Assembly: GCF_000512915.1 (NCBI RefSeq)
Contig: NZ_CP007034.1
Span: 372,001-436,000 of the forward strand
Reading direction: 5' to 3'
Length of the DNA stretch: 64,000 nucleotides
From: Barnesiella viscericola DSM 18177
Lineage (GTDB): Bacteria; Bacteroidota; Bacteroidia; Bacteroidales; Barnesiellaceae
Both the position numbers and the translations under genes were made by a program. Below the pieces are notes generated by a model that saw nothing but the letters and a program-made list of their open reading frames with translations, did no database searches and was not told the DNA's origin. This document shows positions 16,748-25,684 of this stretch, one piece after another. Numbering within the stretch: position 1 is the first letter of the stretch; every line of letters begins with the position of its first letter.

Positions 16748-17590
16748 ATGGTAACATCGATCATCATATTAAGTATTATCGGATTGGTCAGTGCGACCCT
16801 GCTCTACGTCATCTCCCGCAAATTCCACGTGGAAGAAGACCCGCGCATCGACGAAATCGAAGCGGTGCTCCCGGGAGCCAACTGCGGCGGTTGCGGCTTT
16901 GCCGGCTGTCGCAATTTTGCGGAACAATGTGCAAAAGCTACCTCGCTCGACAATCTGTTGTGCCCCGTGGGTGGCAACGCAGTCATGCAGAAGATTGCCC
17001 CCATCGTGGGAATGGAGGCCGTGGAACAGGCACCCCGCATTGCGGTGGTACGTTGCAACGGCTCGTGTGAAAACCGGCCCCAGACCAGCCACTACGAAGG
17101 GGCCCACAGCTGTGCGGTAGAAGCCGCCCTCTACTCGGGCGAGAGCAACTGCAACTACGGCTGTCTGGGCGAAGGCGACTGTGCGGCAGCCTGCGACTTC
17201 GGGGGAATCACCATGGACCCGGTCACCCGTCTGCCCATCGTCGACCCCGACATCTGCATAGCCTGCGGCTCGTGCGTAAAGGCCTGCCCCCGCAACATCA
17301 TCGAGTTGCGCAAGCGGCAGGAGCCCCGCGTCTATGTGGCCTGCAACAACCGCGACAAGGGTATCATTGCTCGCAAGGTCTGCTCGGCAGCCTGCATCGG
17401 GTGCGGCAAATGTGCCAAGAGCTGCCCCAACGGCGCCATTACCCTCGCCGACAACCTGGCCTACATCGACGACAGCCTCTGCCTCTCGTGCCAGGCCTGT
17501 GTCGAAGGGTGCCCCACCCACGCCATTCACGTGGTCGGCATAGCTGAAAAGAATAGTACAATCAACGAAAAGGAATCTGCCCTATGCTAA
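16748..17590 (+). CDS. rnfB: Rnf electron transport complex subunit B
   Basis: A 280-residue iron-sulfur subunit, the entry point for electrons from ferredoxin. A hydrophobic N-terminal anchor is followed by the RnfB-specific cluster motif with Cys46, Cys49 and Cys54 (GANCGGCGFAGC). Three further ferredoxin-type motifs are visible: CIACGSCVKACP, CIGCGKCAKSCP and CLSCQACVEGCP. A fourth Cys-rich stretch, CNYGCLGEGDCAAAC, lies between. The gene overlaps rnfC by 7 bases. The complex sits in the inner membrane and couples ferredoxin oxidation with NAD reduction to Na+ or H+ export. Confidence 0.95.
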   Translation: MVTSIIILSIIGLVSATLLYVISRKFHVEEDPRIDEIEAVLPGANCGGCGFAGCRNFAEQCAKATSLDNLLCPVGGNAVMQKIAPIVGMEAVEQAPRIAVVRCNGSCENRPQTSHYEGAHSCAVEAALYSGESNCNYGCLGEGDCAAACDFGGITMDPVTRLPIVDPDICIACGSCVKACPRNIIELRKRQEPRVYVACNNRDKGIIARKVCSAACIGCGKCAKSCPNGAITLADNLAYIDDSLCLSCQACVEGCPTHAIHVVGIAEKNSTINEKESALC

Positions 17591-18918
17591 AAACATTTCG
17601 TATCGGGGGCATACACCCGAATGAACATAAACTGACGGCCCACTGCCCCGTGACGCAGGTCGCCATACCCCGGCAAGTCTCGATCATGCTCAACCAGCAC
17701 ATCGGTGCTCCGGCAAACTGTATTGTCAAGAAGGGCGATACGGTCAAGGTGGGTACACTCATAGCCGAAGCCAGCGGATTCGTTTCGGCCAACATTCACT
17801 CGCCCGTATCGGGCACCGTATCGAAGGTCGACAAAACGGCCAACGCCTTCGGCCAATACGCCACGACAATCATCATCGACACCGAGGGCGACGAGTGGGA
17901 AGAGAGCATCGACCGCTCGCCCGAACTGAAAGAGGAGATTACCCTCTCGCCCCAGGAGATTATCCAAAAGATAGCCCAGGCCGGTATCGTAGGTCTGGGT
18001 GGCGCCACCTTCCCCACACATGTGAAACTGACACCGCCCAAGGAGTTCAAACCCACGGTGCTCATCATCAACGCCACCGAGTGCGAACCCTATCTGACCG
18101 ACGACCATGCCCTCATGCTCGAATCGCCCGACCAGATTCTCGTCGGGTGCCGCATTCTCATGAAGGCCATCGGTGTGGAACACACCTGTATCGGTATCGA
18201 GAACAACAAACCCGACGCCATCGCCCTGCTCCGGGAACATGCCGCCCGCTATCCCGGCATCACCATCGTGCCGTTGCGCACCCGGTATCCGCAGGGTGGC
18301 GAGAAGCAGCTCATCGACGCCATTCTGCACAAGCAGGTGGCCAACGGGGCCCTGCCCGTCTCGACCGGAGCCATCGTGCAGAACGTGGGAACAGCCTTTG
18401 CCGTCTACGAAGCCGTACAGAAGAACAAACCGCTGGTCGACCGTGTGGTGACCGTCACCGGTGATCACTTGGCCAAACCGGGTAACTACCGGGTGCGGCT
18501 GGGCATGTCGATGCACGAACTGATCGACGTAGCCGGCGGCCTGCCTGCCGACTGTGCCAAAGTGATACTGGGCGGCCCGATGATGGGCAAGGCCGTGTCG
18601 AATATCGACGCCCCCGTATCGAAAGGGTGTTCGGGTATCGTGATACTGGACGAGCAACATGCTCACCGCGGAGCCATAGAGCCCTGCATACGGTGCGGTA
18701 AATGCGTATCGGCCTGCCCCATGGGACTCGAACCTTTCCTGCTGGCCAAGCTGTCGCAGAACCATCTGTACGACCGGGCCGAACGGGAGCTCATCACCTC
18801 GTGTCTCGAATGTGGCTGCTGTTCGTACAGTTGCCCGTCGAACCGCCCGATTCTCGACTATATCCGCATCGGTAAAAATGCCGTAAACCGAATCATACGA
18901 TCCAGAAAACAATCATAA
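17584..18918 (+). CDS. rnfC: Rnf electron transport complex subunit C
   Basis: A 444-residue peripheral subunit that carries the NADH/FMN site. The N-terminal biotinyl-like fold includes GDTVKVGTLIAEASGFVSANIH across a conserved turn. The nucleotide-binding part has GLGGATFPTHVKL and INATECEPYLTDDH. The C-terminus has two [4Fe-4S] motifs, CIRCGKCVSACPMGLEP and CLECGCCSYSCPS. The length is that of the short RnfC form without the long Ala/Lys-rich tail of some proteobacteria. It lies in the rnf operon between rnfB (overlapping) and rnfD (14 bases). Confidence 0.95.
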   Translation: MLKTFRIGGIHPNEHKLTAHCPVTQVAIPRQVSIMLNQHIGAPANCIVKKGDTVKVGTLIAEASGFVSANIHSPVSGTVSKVDKTANAFGQYATTIIIDTEGDEWEESIDRSPELKEEITLSPQEIIQKIAQAGIVGLGGATFPTHVKLTPPKEFKPTVLIINATECEPYLTDDHALMLESPDQILVGCRILMKAIGVEHTCIGIENNKPDAIALLREHAARYPGITIVPLRTRYPQGGEKQLIDAILHKQVANGALPVSTGAIVQNVGTAFAVYEAVQKNKPLVDRVVTVTGDHLAKPGNYRVRLGMSMHELIDVAGGLPADCAKVILGGPMMGKAVSNIDAPVSKGCSGIVILDEQHAHRGAIEPCIRCGKCVSACPMGLEPFLLAKLSQNHLYDRAERELITSCLECGCCSYSCPSNRPILDYIRIGKNAVNRIIRSRKQS

Positions 18919-18932
18919 CCTACTTTCTCGAA

Positions 18933-19928
18933 ATGGAACTAACCGTATCACCTGCTCCTCACATACACGGCCGACTGTCGGCCTCGCAGTGTATGTACAG
19001 CGTCATCATCGCCCTGTTGCCGGCGTTCGCTGTATCGCTCTATTTCTTTGGAGTCGGAGCCTTAATCGTCACACTCACCTCGATACTCTCGTGTATCGTT
19101 ATCGAATATCTCATACAAAAATTTCTGCTGAAAGAGAAACCCACCATCGGCGACGGCTCGGCCATACTCACCGGTCTGCTGCTGGGTTTCAACCTGCCCT
19201 CCAACCTGCCGATATGGATTGTCATCATCGGCTCGGTGGTAGCGATAGGCATCACCAAGATGGCTTTCGGCGGACTGGGCAACAACCTCTTCAACCCCGC
19301 CCTGGCCGGCCGGGTATTCCTGCTCATCTCCTTCCCCACCTACATGACGCAATGGCCGTTGCCCGTCTCCTCGCGATGGAGCTATACCGATGCCGAGACG
19401 GGTGCCACCCTCCTTTCCAAGTTGAAGGAAGAAGGCAGCCAGTGGATTGGTCAGGTCAACATCTCGGACCTGTGGATTGGCAACCAGGGCGGAAGCCTGG
19501 GCGAGGTGGGTGCCATCGCCCTGCTCATCGGGTTTGCCTTCCTGCTGTACCGACGCATCATCAGCTGGCATATCCCCGTGTCGATACTGGCCACGGTATT
19601 CGTGTTCAGTTTTGCCCTGGGACTGGGCGAAGAGCTGAGTGCCACGCAACCGGCGGGAGCCTGGCAACACGCCTTTGACTTTGCCCTGATCCAACTGCTC
19701 TCGGGCGGACTGCTGCTGGGAGCCATCTACATGGCAACCGACTACGTCACCTCGCCCATGACCTCGCGGGGTATGGTCATCTACGGGATAGGCATCGGGC
19801 TTCTCACCGTCATTATCCGTCAATGGGGAGGCTATCCCGAAGGGGTATCGTTTGCGATTCTTATCATGAACGCCTTCACCCCGCTTATCAATAATTATAT
19901 CAAACCTAAACGTTACGGGAGGGCTTAA
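18933..19928 (+). CDS. rnfD: Rnf electron transport complex subunit D
   Basis: A 331-residue polytopic membrane subunit related to NqrB, with about 9-10 hydrophobic segments. The conserved N-terminal SPAPHIHGRLSASQCMYSVI is present. TDAETGATLL contains the TGAT sequence that in this family accepts covalently bound FMN on Thr. MATDYVTSPMTSRGM and GVSFAILIMNAFTPLIN near the C-terminus are also typical. It should form part of the ion-translocating core with RnfE and RnfA. The rnfG start is 2 bases after the stop. Confidence 0.95.
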   Translation: MELTVSPAPHIHGRLSASQCMYSVIIALLPAFAVSLYFFGVGALIVTLTSILSCIVIEYLIQKFLLKEKPTIGDGSAILTGLLLGFNLPSNLPIWIVIIGSVVAIGITKMAFGGLGNNLFNPALAGRVFLLISFPTYMTQWPLPVSSRWSYTDAETGATLLSKLKEEGSQWIGQVNISDLWIGNQGGSLGEVGAIALLIGFAFLLYRRIISWHIPVSILATVFVFSFALGLGEELSATQPAGAWQHAFDFALIQLLSGGLLLGAIYMATDYVTSPMTSRGMVIYGIGIGLLTVIIRQWGGYPEGVSFAILIMNAFTPLINNYIKPKRYGRA

Positions 19929-19930
19929 CG

Positions 19931-20539
19931 ATGAAGAAAAAAGAGTCTACATTCTGGAATATGCTTTGGTCGCTCACCCTCATCACGGCCGTGGCCGGCG
20001 GACTGTTGGGCTATACCTACCAACTTACCGAAGAGCCCATAGCCCGGGCCACCAAAGCCAGTCGGGAGAAAGCCATTCAACAGGTAATCCCCGCCTATGA
20101 CAACTCGCCCATCGACGAGCAACTGACCTACACCGTACACAACGAATACGGCGAAACGACCGCTACCATCTATCCCGCCAAGAAAGGGGGTGAACTGGCC
20201 GGTGCTGCCGTCGAGTGCAGCAACAATACCGGTTACGGCGGCGAGATTCGCATCATCGTCGGGTTTGAGGCCGACGGTACCATCAAGGACTTCCGGGTGC
20301 TGAAACATCAGGAGACTCCCGGACTCGGAGCCAAGATGGGCGACTGGTTCCGCACCGACAAAAACAAACAGAACATCATCGGGAAATCTCCCGAAACCAC
20401 CAATTTCCACGTAACAAAAGATTCGGGCGACATCGACGCCATTACCGCCGCCACCATCACCTCGCGAGCCTTCCTGGCCGCCGTGCGCACGGCATACGCT
20501 GCCTACACCGAATCGCTGAAAGGAGGGAATCATGAATAA
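19931..20539 (+). CDS. rnfG: Rnf electron transport complex subunit G
   Basis: A 202-residue subunit with one N-terminal transmembrane helix and a periplasmic FMN-binding domain. The covalent flavinylation motif is in DAITAATITSRAF, where the Thr of the ATIT sequence is the expected FMN acceptor. LKHQETPGLGAKMGDWF is the usual flavin-domain signature. Flavin attachment would need an ApbE-type transferase, which is not in this window. It overlaps rnfE by 8 bases. Confidence 0.94.
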   Translation: MKKKESTFWNMLWSLTLITAVAGGLLGYTYQLTEEPIARATKASREKAIQQVIPAYDNSPIDEQLTYTVHNEYGETTATIYPAKKGGELAGAAVECSNNTGYGGEIRIIVGFEADGTIKDFRVLKHQETPGLGAKMGDWFRTDKNKQNIIGKSPETTNFHVTKDSGDIDAITAATITSRAFLAAVRTAYAAYTESLKGGNHE

Positions 20540-21116
20540 GACAAAAATCCTTTTGAACGGGCTCATCAAAGAGAACCCCACCTTTGTCCTGCTGCTGGGC
20601 ATGTGCCCCACGCTGGGTACCACCACCTCGGCCATGGGAGGCCTGGGCATGGGACTCTCCACCCTGTTCGTACTCATCTGCTCGAATGTCGTGATATCGA
20701 TGGTCAAGAACCTGATTCCCGACAAGGTGAGAATACCGGCCTACATCGTCATCATCGCCACCTTTGTGACCATCTTGCAACTCTGCATGCAGGCCTACCT
20801 GCCCGACCTCTACGCCACGCTGGGACTCTTCATTCCGCTGATTGTCGTCAACTGCATCTTGCTGGGACGGGCCGAGGCATTTGCCGCCAAGCATACCCCC
20901 GGCGAGTCGTTCTTCGACGGACTGGGTATCGGTCTGGGCTTCACCGTAGCCCTCACCCTGCTGGGTTGCGTGCGCGAGTTCCTGGGTACCGGCCACATCT
21001 TCGGGTTCCCGATCTACCCCGAAGAGTATGGCTCGCTCATCTTCATTCTCGCCCCCGGTGCCTTCATCGCCCTGGGATTCTTAATTGCCATTATCCATAC
21101 CTTTAAAACCCGGTAA
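20532..21116 (+). CDS. rnfE: Rnf electron transport complex subunit E
   Basis: A 194-residue membrane protein of the NqrD/RnfE type with about six helices. The N-terminal part, LINGLIKENP-like with LLLGMCPTLGTTTSAMGGLGMG, carries the conserved Cys that in this family helps bind an iron-sulfur centre within the membrane. RIPAYIVIIATFVTILQL and GLGFTVALTLLGCVREFLG are typical. It pairs with the homologous RnfA encoded 2 bases downstream, and the two form an antiparallel pair in the ion channel. Confidence 0.94.
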   Translation: MNKTKILLNGLIKENPTFVLLLGMCPTLGTTTSAMGGLGMGLSTLFVLICSNVVISMVKNLIPDKVRIPAYIVIIATFVTILQLCMQAYLPDLYATLGLFIPLIVVNCILLGRAEAFAAKHTPGESFFDGLGIGLGFTVALTLLGCVREFLGTGHIFGFPIYPEEYGSLIFILAPGAFIALGFLIAIIHTFKTR

Positions 21117-21118
21117 TC

Positions 21119-21700
21119 ATGCTCACCTACGTATCTATATTTATCACCGCCATATTCGTCAACAACATCGTCCTCTCCCAGTTCCTGGGCATCTGTCCCT
21201 TCCTGGGCGTATCCAAGCGCATCGACTCGGCACTGGGCATGGGGGCAGCCGTCACCTTTGTCATGACCCTGTCGACCATCGTGACTTACCTGTTGCAGAC
21301 CTATCTGCTCATGCCGCTGGGACTCGACTACATGCAGACCATCGTCTTCATTCTGGTCATCGCCGCGCTGGTGCAACTGCTCGAAATCATCATCAAGAAG
21401 ATAGCCCCTGCGCTCTATCAGGCACTGGGGGTATTCCTGCCGCTCATCACCACCAACTGTACAATTCTGGGAGTTGCCCTCATCGTCATTCAAAAGGACA
21501 TGAGTCTGCTCGAAGCCACGGTATACGCCATCTCGACCGCCCTCGGCTTCACGCTGGCATTGGTACTCTTTGCCGGCATGCGCGAACAGATGGCTCTCTC
21601 ACGCATTCCCAAAGCCATGCAAGGCACCCCCATCGCCCTGGTAGCCGCCGGATTGCTGGCCATGGCCTTTATGGGTTTTTCGGGAATAAAGATAGGATAA
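21119..21700 (+). CDS. rnfA: Rnf electron transport complex subunit A
   Basis: A 193-residue membrane protein of the NqrE/RnfA type with six helices. VNNIVLSQFLGICPFLGVSK near the start contains the conserved Cys for the intramembrane iron-sulfur site, and ITTNCTILGVALI carries the second conserved Cys in the middle of the protein. It is the last gene of the rseC-rnfBCDGEA operon. A strong hairpin with AT-rich loop follows at 21832-21862. Confidence 0.94.
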   Translation: MLTYVSIFITAIFVNNIVLSQFLGICPFLGVSKRIDSALGMGAAVTFVMTLSTIVTYLLQTYLLMPLGLDYMQTIVFILVIAALVQLLEIIIKKIAPALYQALGVFLPLITTNCTILGVALIVIQKDMSLLEATVYAISTALGFTLALVLFAGMREQMALSRIPKAMQGTPIALVAAGLLAMAFMGFSGIKIG

Positions 21701-21831
21701 CTATCAATTTGTAAGCAAATGAAGAGTTATTCTTATGTTATAAAACATATTTAGCCAAAAATAGAACGATTTCTCACATTTCGCAATATTTTTAGCAGTC
21801 CTTATACAACTGAGAAACAACCACTTATCTG

Positions 21832-21868
21832 AATAGGCAGTTTTATAAAAAAACTGCCTATTTTACTA
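21832..21868 (+). terminator. Intrinsic terminator after the rnf operon
   Basis: A perfect 13-bp inverted repeat, AATAGGCAGTTTT and AAAACTGCCTATT, with a 5-base loop, followed by TTACT. It separates rnf from the oxidoreductase genes, so the two blocks are probably transcribed separately. Confidence 0.75.
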
Positions 21869-21889
21869 TCAGTTTAAAAATTTATTCTT

Positions 21890-21897
21890 TATATTTG
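21890..21897 (+). promoter_or_regulatory. Bacteroidetes -7 element for the 2-oxoacid oxidoreductase operon
   Basis: TATATTTG fits the consensus, 22 bases before the start of the ferredoxin subunit gene and just after the terminator hairpin. No clear -33 TTTG box is present. Confidence 0.65.
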
Positions 21898-21918
21898 TGG
21901 AACTAAAAACAAGATCTT

Positions 21919-22146
21919 ATGGCTAAAATAAAAGGCGCTGTTGTCGTTAACAAAGAACGTTGCAAAGGCTGCGAACTATGTGTGGTCGCCTGTCCCAGTC
22001 AGGTTCTCGCATTACAGCCTACCGAAGTTAATGACAGAGGTTATCATTATGCTTTCATGCAAAATCCCGATGCCTGTATCGGGTGTGCAAGTTGTGGGCT
22101 CGTATGCCCCGACGGGTGTATCACCGTATATAAAGTAAAATTGTAA
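21919..22146 (+). CDS. korD: 2-oxoacid:ferredoxin oxidoreductase delta (ferredoxin-like) subunit
   Basis: A 75-residue protein with two [4Fe-4S] motifs, CKGCELCVVACP and CIGCASCGLVCP. It passes electrons from the catalytic core to free ferredoxin. The order delta-alpha-beta-gamma in this operon is common for 2-oxoglutarate or branched-chain 2-oxoacid (Vor) enzymes in Bacteroidetes. Which 2-oxoacid is used cannot be decided from the sequence. The enzyme would supply reduced ferredoxin to the adjacent Rnf complex. Confidence 0.9.
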   Translation: MAKIKGAVVVNKERCKGCELCVVACPSQVLALQPTEVNDRGYHYAFMQNPDACIGCASCGLVCPDGCITVYKVKL

Positions 22147-22175
22147 CCCGGTTCATTCCGATAAATCCGTTAATT

Positions 22176-23255
22176 ATGAAAGAAGAGATAAAACTGATGA
22201 AGGGTAACGAAGCCATTGCCCATGCCGCTATACGTTATGGAGCCGATGGTTACTTCGGATACCCCATTACCCCGCAGTCGGAGGTGATGGAAACACTCAT
22301 GGAAGAGCAACCGTGGGAAACGACCGGTATGGTTGTATTGCAGGCCGAGAGCGAAGTCGCTGCCATCAACATGGTGTATGGCGGTGCCAGCTGCGGCAAG
22401 GCGGTCATGACGACCTCGTCGAGCCCCGGTGTAAGTTTGATGCAGGAGGGTGTCTCCTATCTGGCAGGAGCCGAGTTGCCCTGCTTGATTGTCAACGTGA
22501 TGCGGGGAGGCCCGGGTCTCGGAACCATACAACCGAGTCAAGCCGACTACTTCCAGGCTACCAAAGGCGGTGGTCACGGCGACTACCACCTGATTACGCT
22601 GGCTCCCGCTTCGGTACAGGAGATGGCCGATTTCGTTGCATTAGGCTTCGACCTCGCCTTCAAATATCGCAACCCCGCCATTATCCTGGCCGACGGTGTT
22701 ATCGGACAGATGATGGAGAAGGTGGTTCTGCCCCCCTTCCGCAAACGTCGTACCGACGATGAGATACGCCAACAGAACCCGTGGGCCACGCTGGGAAAAC
22801 CCAAGGATCGCAAACGGAACGTAGTTACCTCGCTCGAACTCGACCCGGCCATCATGGAGCAGAATAACATTCGCTTCCAGGCTACCTACAAACGCATCAG
22901 CGAAAACGAGGTGCGCTTTGAAGAGATCAACTGCGAAGACGCCGATTACCTGATTGTCGCCTTCGGATCGATGTCCCGAATCTGCCAGAAGACCATCGAA
23001 CTGGCTGCCGAAGAGGGTATCAAGATAGGTCTGTTGCGCCCCATCACGCTGTGGCCCTTCCCCACGGAAGCCATCGCCCGGCAGGCCGCTCACGTGAAAG
23101 GCATACTCTCGGCCGAACTCAATGCCGGCCAGATGGTAGAAGATGTTCGCCTGGCCGTCAACGGGAAAGTGAAGGTAGAGCACTTCGGTCGCCTGGGAGG
23201 TATCGTTCCCACGCCCGATGAAGTTCTGGCCGCCTTGAAAGAGAAATTAATGTAA
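22176..23255 (+). CDS. korA: 2-oxoacid:ferredoxin oxidoreductase alpha subunit (KorA/VorB-like)
   Basis: A 359-residue subunit holding the pyrimidine-binding TPP fold and the transketolase C-terminal-like domain. It opens with LMKGNEAIAHAAIRYGADGYFGYPITPQSEV and has TTSSSPGVSLMQEGVSYLAGAELP, both family hallmarks shown here in pieces. FGRLGGIVPTPDEVL closes the protein. The enzyme decarboxylates a 2-oxoacid in the presence of CoA to give an acyl-CoA, CO2 and reduced ferredoxin. VorB (3-methyl-2-oxobutanoate) and KorA (2-oxoglutarate) annotations are both possible, so the symbol is tentative. Confidence 0.9.
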   Translation: MKEEIKLMKGNEAIAHAAIRYGADGYFGYPITPQSEVMETLMEEQPWETTGMVVLQAESEVAAINMVYGGASCGKAVMTTSSSPGVSLMQEGVSYLAGAELPCLIVNVMRGGPGLGTIQPSQADYFQATKGGGHGDYHLITLAPASVQEMADFVALGFDLAFKYRNPAIILADGVIGQMMEKVVLPPFRKRRTDDEIRQQNPWATLGKPKDRKRNVVTSLELDPAIMEQNNIRFQATYKRISENEVRFEEINCEDADYLIVAFGSMSRICQKTIELAAEEGIKIGLLRPITLWPFPTEAIARQAAHVKGILSAELNAGQMVEDVRLAVNGKVKVEHFGRLGGIVPTPDEVLAALKEKLM

Positions 23256-23273
23256 ATACCCGAATCTAAATAA

Positions 23274-24041
23274 ATGCATATGGATATCAACGAAATTATA
23301 AAGCCCGAAAACCTGGTTTACACGAAACCTCGGCTCATGAACGATAATCCCATGCACTACTGCCCGGGTTGCAGCCACGGCGTAGTACATAAACTGATTG
23401 CCGAAGTCATAGAAGAAATGGGTATTGAAGAAGAGACGATAGGTATCGCACCGGTGGGTTGCGCCGTATTTGCCTACAACTATATCGACGTCGACTGGAT
23501 CGAGGCCGCCCACGGACGGGCACCCGCCATCGCCACAGCCGTGAAACGACTCAACCCCAAGAAGATGGTATTCACCTATCAGGGCGACGGCGACTTGGCA
23601 GCCATCGGTACCGCCGAGACGATTCACGCCTGCAACCGGGGAGAGAACATTGCCATCATATTCATCAACAACGGTATCTATGGAATGACCGGCGGTCAAA
23701 TGGCCCCCACGACACTCGAAGGCATGAAGACCTCGACCTGCCCCTACGGCCGTAACGTAGCCTTGAACGGATACCCCTTGCGCATCGCCGAACTGGTAGA
23801 ACGTGTCGACGGTACCTGCTACGTAACCCGTCAGAGCGTACACACCCCCGCCTCGATACGTAAAGCCAAGAAAGCCATTCGGCTGGCCTTTGAAAACTCG
23901 ATGGCCGGCAAAGGTACATCGCTGGTCGAAATCGTATCGACCTGTAACTCGGGTTGGAAGATGACTCCTGTAAAAGCCAACCAATGGATGGAGGAGCACA
24001 TGTTTGCCAAATACCCGATGGGAGACCTCAAAAACGTATAA
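23274..24041 (+). CDS. korB: 2-oxoacid:ferredoxin oxidoreductase beta (TPP-binding) subunit
   Basis: A 255-residue subunit with the thiamine pyrophosphate site. The Cys-containing HYCPGCSHGVVHKL near the start matches the cluster-binding or active-site region of the family. GDGDLAAIGTAETIHACNRGENI followed by FINNGIYGMTGGQ gives the GDG...NN TPP/Mg2+ motif. An ATG at 23280 is an equally good start and shortens the product by two residues. It lies between alpha and gamma subunits with short spacers. Confidence 0.92.
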   Translation: MHMDINEIIKPENLVYTKPRLMNDNPMHYCPGCSHGVVHKLIAEVIEEMGIEEETIGIAPVGCAVFAYNYIDVDWIEAAHGRAPAIATAVKRLNPKKMVFTYQGDGDLAAIGTAETIHACNRGENIAIIFINNGIYGMTGGQMAPTTLEGMKTSTCPYGRNVALNGYPLRIAELVERVDGTCYVTRQSVHTPASIRKAKKAIRLAFENSMAGKGTSLVEIVSTCNSGWKMTPVKANQWMEEHMFAKYPMGDLKNV

Positions 24042-24058
24042 TTCAAAATTTGACAGAG

Positions 24059-24601
24059 ATGAAAGAAGAAATTATCATAGCCGGATTCGGCGGACAAGGC
24101 GTACTCTCGATGGGTAAGATATTGGCCTACTCCGGACTGATGGAAGGCAAGGAGGTTACCTGGATGCCTTCATACGGACCCGAACAACGCGGCGGTACGG
24201 CCAACGTGACCGTAATCCTCAGCGACGAGCGCATCAGCTCACCGGTATTGAACTCGTTCGACGTAGCGGTGATTCTCAATCAACCCTCGCTCGAAAAATT
24301 CGAGAGCAAGGTGAAACCGGGCGGTATCCTCATTTACGACGGATACGGAATACACCACCCCCCCACGCGTACCGACATCAACGTGTACCGCATCAACGCC
24401 ATGGAGGCTGCCATTGAGATGAACAACACCAAGGCATTGAACATGATTGTATTGGGAGGTCTGTTGAAACTGAAACCGATGGTGAGCATGGAGAATGTGC
24501 TGAAAGGACTTAAAAAGTCGCTGCCCGAGCGTCACCACAACCTCATTCCCCTGAATGAGAAAGCCATCATGAAAGGCATGGAGATTATTCAAAAGGCGTA
24601 A
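24059..24601 (+). CDS. korC: 2-oxoacid:ferredoxin oxidoreductase gamma subunit
   Basis: A 180-residue subunit that begins KEEIIIAGFGGQGVLSMGKI and continues with MPSYGPEQRGGTANVTVILSD, the hallmark sequences of the gamma (KorC/PorC-type) family. It binds near the CoA site and completes the delta-alpha-beta-gamma enzyme. An upstream in-frame ATG exists inside the beta gene, but the family N-terminus fits the start at 24059. A strong terminator follows 28 bases after the stop, so this is the end of the operon. Confidence 0.92.
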   Translation: MKEEIIIAGFGGQGVLSMGKILAYSGLMEGKEVTWMPSYGPEQRGGTANVTVILSDERISSPVLNSFDVAVILNQPSLEKFESKVKPGGILIYDGYGIHHPPTRTDINVYRINAMEAAIEMNNTKALNMIVLGGLLKLKPMVSMENVLKGLKKSLPERHHNLIPLNEKAIMKGMEIIQKA

Positions 24602-24628
24602 TCGGCCCCAAGAATCTGAAAATAGTTG

Positions 24629-24670
24629 AAACGAGAGAAAAGATGCGGATCTTTTCTCTCGTTTTTTTTT
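24629..24670 (+). terminator. Intrinsic terminator after korC
   Basis: A perfect stem of at least 14 bp (ACGAGAGAAAAGAT and its complement) with a 4-base loop GCGG, followed by a run of nine or more T. Confidence 0.9.
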
Positions 24671-24776
24671 ATTTTCTTTGTAACAAAATTGTCGATTGTT
24701 CGTCCTCTATATGAAAACCGGTTAAAATAGCGCTATACACCAGATTTCATATTGCGAACACGAAAAAACGATTGAT

Positions 24777-25232
24777 ATGAAAACAAAAATCTTACTTGCC
24801 GCTTTGGTCCTGCTCGGCAGCACCTCTACCCTGCTGGCCGGGAACTGCATCGACAAGCTGTCCCGTTCAATCACCCGTCTGCCTAATGTCGAAAAAGTAA
24901 CTCTCACCCCGCTGGTACTGAACCTCATCAAACCCTTCTCGCCCGAAATGAAGGGAATCAATTCGATGAACATTCTCAACGCCGAAGAGCTTGCGGCCAC
25001 CGACTACAACCAACTGAAAAAACTATTGAACCAATGCAACGACAACGGCTATGAAACGCTCGTATCCACAAACGAAGAGGACGAGATGGCCCGTATCCTG
25101 ATGAAAATCGAAAAAGAGAAAATCAGAGAGATCGTCATCATCTCACTCGAGAAGGACGAGGTCAGTTTCATTCGCATCAAGGGTGCGATAGACCCCGAGC
25201 AATTGAACGCAATCATTGAAAACAACAAGTAA
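24777..25232 (+). CDS. DUF4252 secreted protein 1
   Basis: A 151-residue protein with a signal peptide ending about ...STSTLLA, so it acts outside the inner membrane. The rest matches the DUF4252 pattern: a short N-terminal helix region (IDKLSRSITRLPNVEKVTL), a middle part, and a C-terminal IVIISLEKDEVSFIRIKGAI segment. No function is established for the family. It is the first gene of a five-gene run (DUF4252, DUF4252, ECF sigma, anti-sigma candidate, DUF4252) with small gaps, bounded by terminators on both sides, so it is probably tied to the sigma/anti-sigma pair. Confidence 0.82.
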   Translation: MKTKILLAALVLLGSTSTLLAGNCIDKLSRSITRLPNVEKVTLTPLVLNLIKPFSPEMKGINSMNILNAEELAATDYNQLKKLLNQCNDNGYETLVSTNEEDEMARILMKIEKEKIREIVIISLEKDEVSFIRIKGAIDPEQLNAIIENNK

Positions 25233-25245
25233 CCCCAAACGAACC

Positions 25246-25677
25246 ATGAAATTCCGGATATTCACATTGTTCCTGACTGTTATGCTGGCCTCGTTCCTGC
25301 ACACAGCCTTGGCCGACACGCCCATAGACGCCCTGTTCACACGAATCAAGAATCTGCCCGATGCCGAATACAGCGAGGAGAAACTGAACAAATCGGGTCT
25401 CAAAGGTGCCTTTGAAGGGGTCAAGAGCATCGAGGTGACCGAAGCCTCTCTCGATGAGACAACCTATCAAACACTGAGAAAGGAGATTGTAAAGGAAGAT
25501 TACACCCCCCATGAACTATTGCTCGACACCCAGGACGGAGACGAACTGGTCAAGATTTTCATGCTGAAATCGAAGAAAAAGGTGTCCGAGGTTGTTATCC
25601 TCGAACTTGACAAGGAGGGAATCAACCTGGTGCGATTCAAAGGGAATCTGAAATCGGAGATTCTTAAAAACAAATAA
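25246..25677 (+). CDS. DUF4252 secreted protein 2
   Basis: A 143-residue protein with signal peptide MKFRIFTLFLTVMLASFLHTALA cut into an exported domain. The C-terminal VVILELDKEGINLVRFKGNL parallels IIISLEKDEVSFIRIKGAI in the first DUF4252 protein, so the two are paralogues despite low overall identity. The start at 25246 is chosen because it gives the signal peptide. An in-frame ATG at 25216 lies inside the preceding gene. The sigma factor gene begins 7 bases after the stop. Confidence 0.82.
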   Translation: MKFRIFTLFLTVMLASFLHTALADTPIDALFTRIKNLPDAEYSEEKLNKSGLKGAFEGVKSIEVTEASLDETTYQTLRKEIVKEDYTPHELLLDTQDGDELVKIFMLKSKKKVSEVVILELDKEGINLVRFKGNLKSEILKNK

Positions 25678-25684
25678 CACACCC

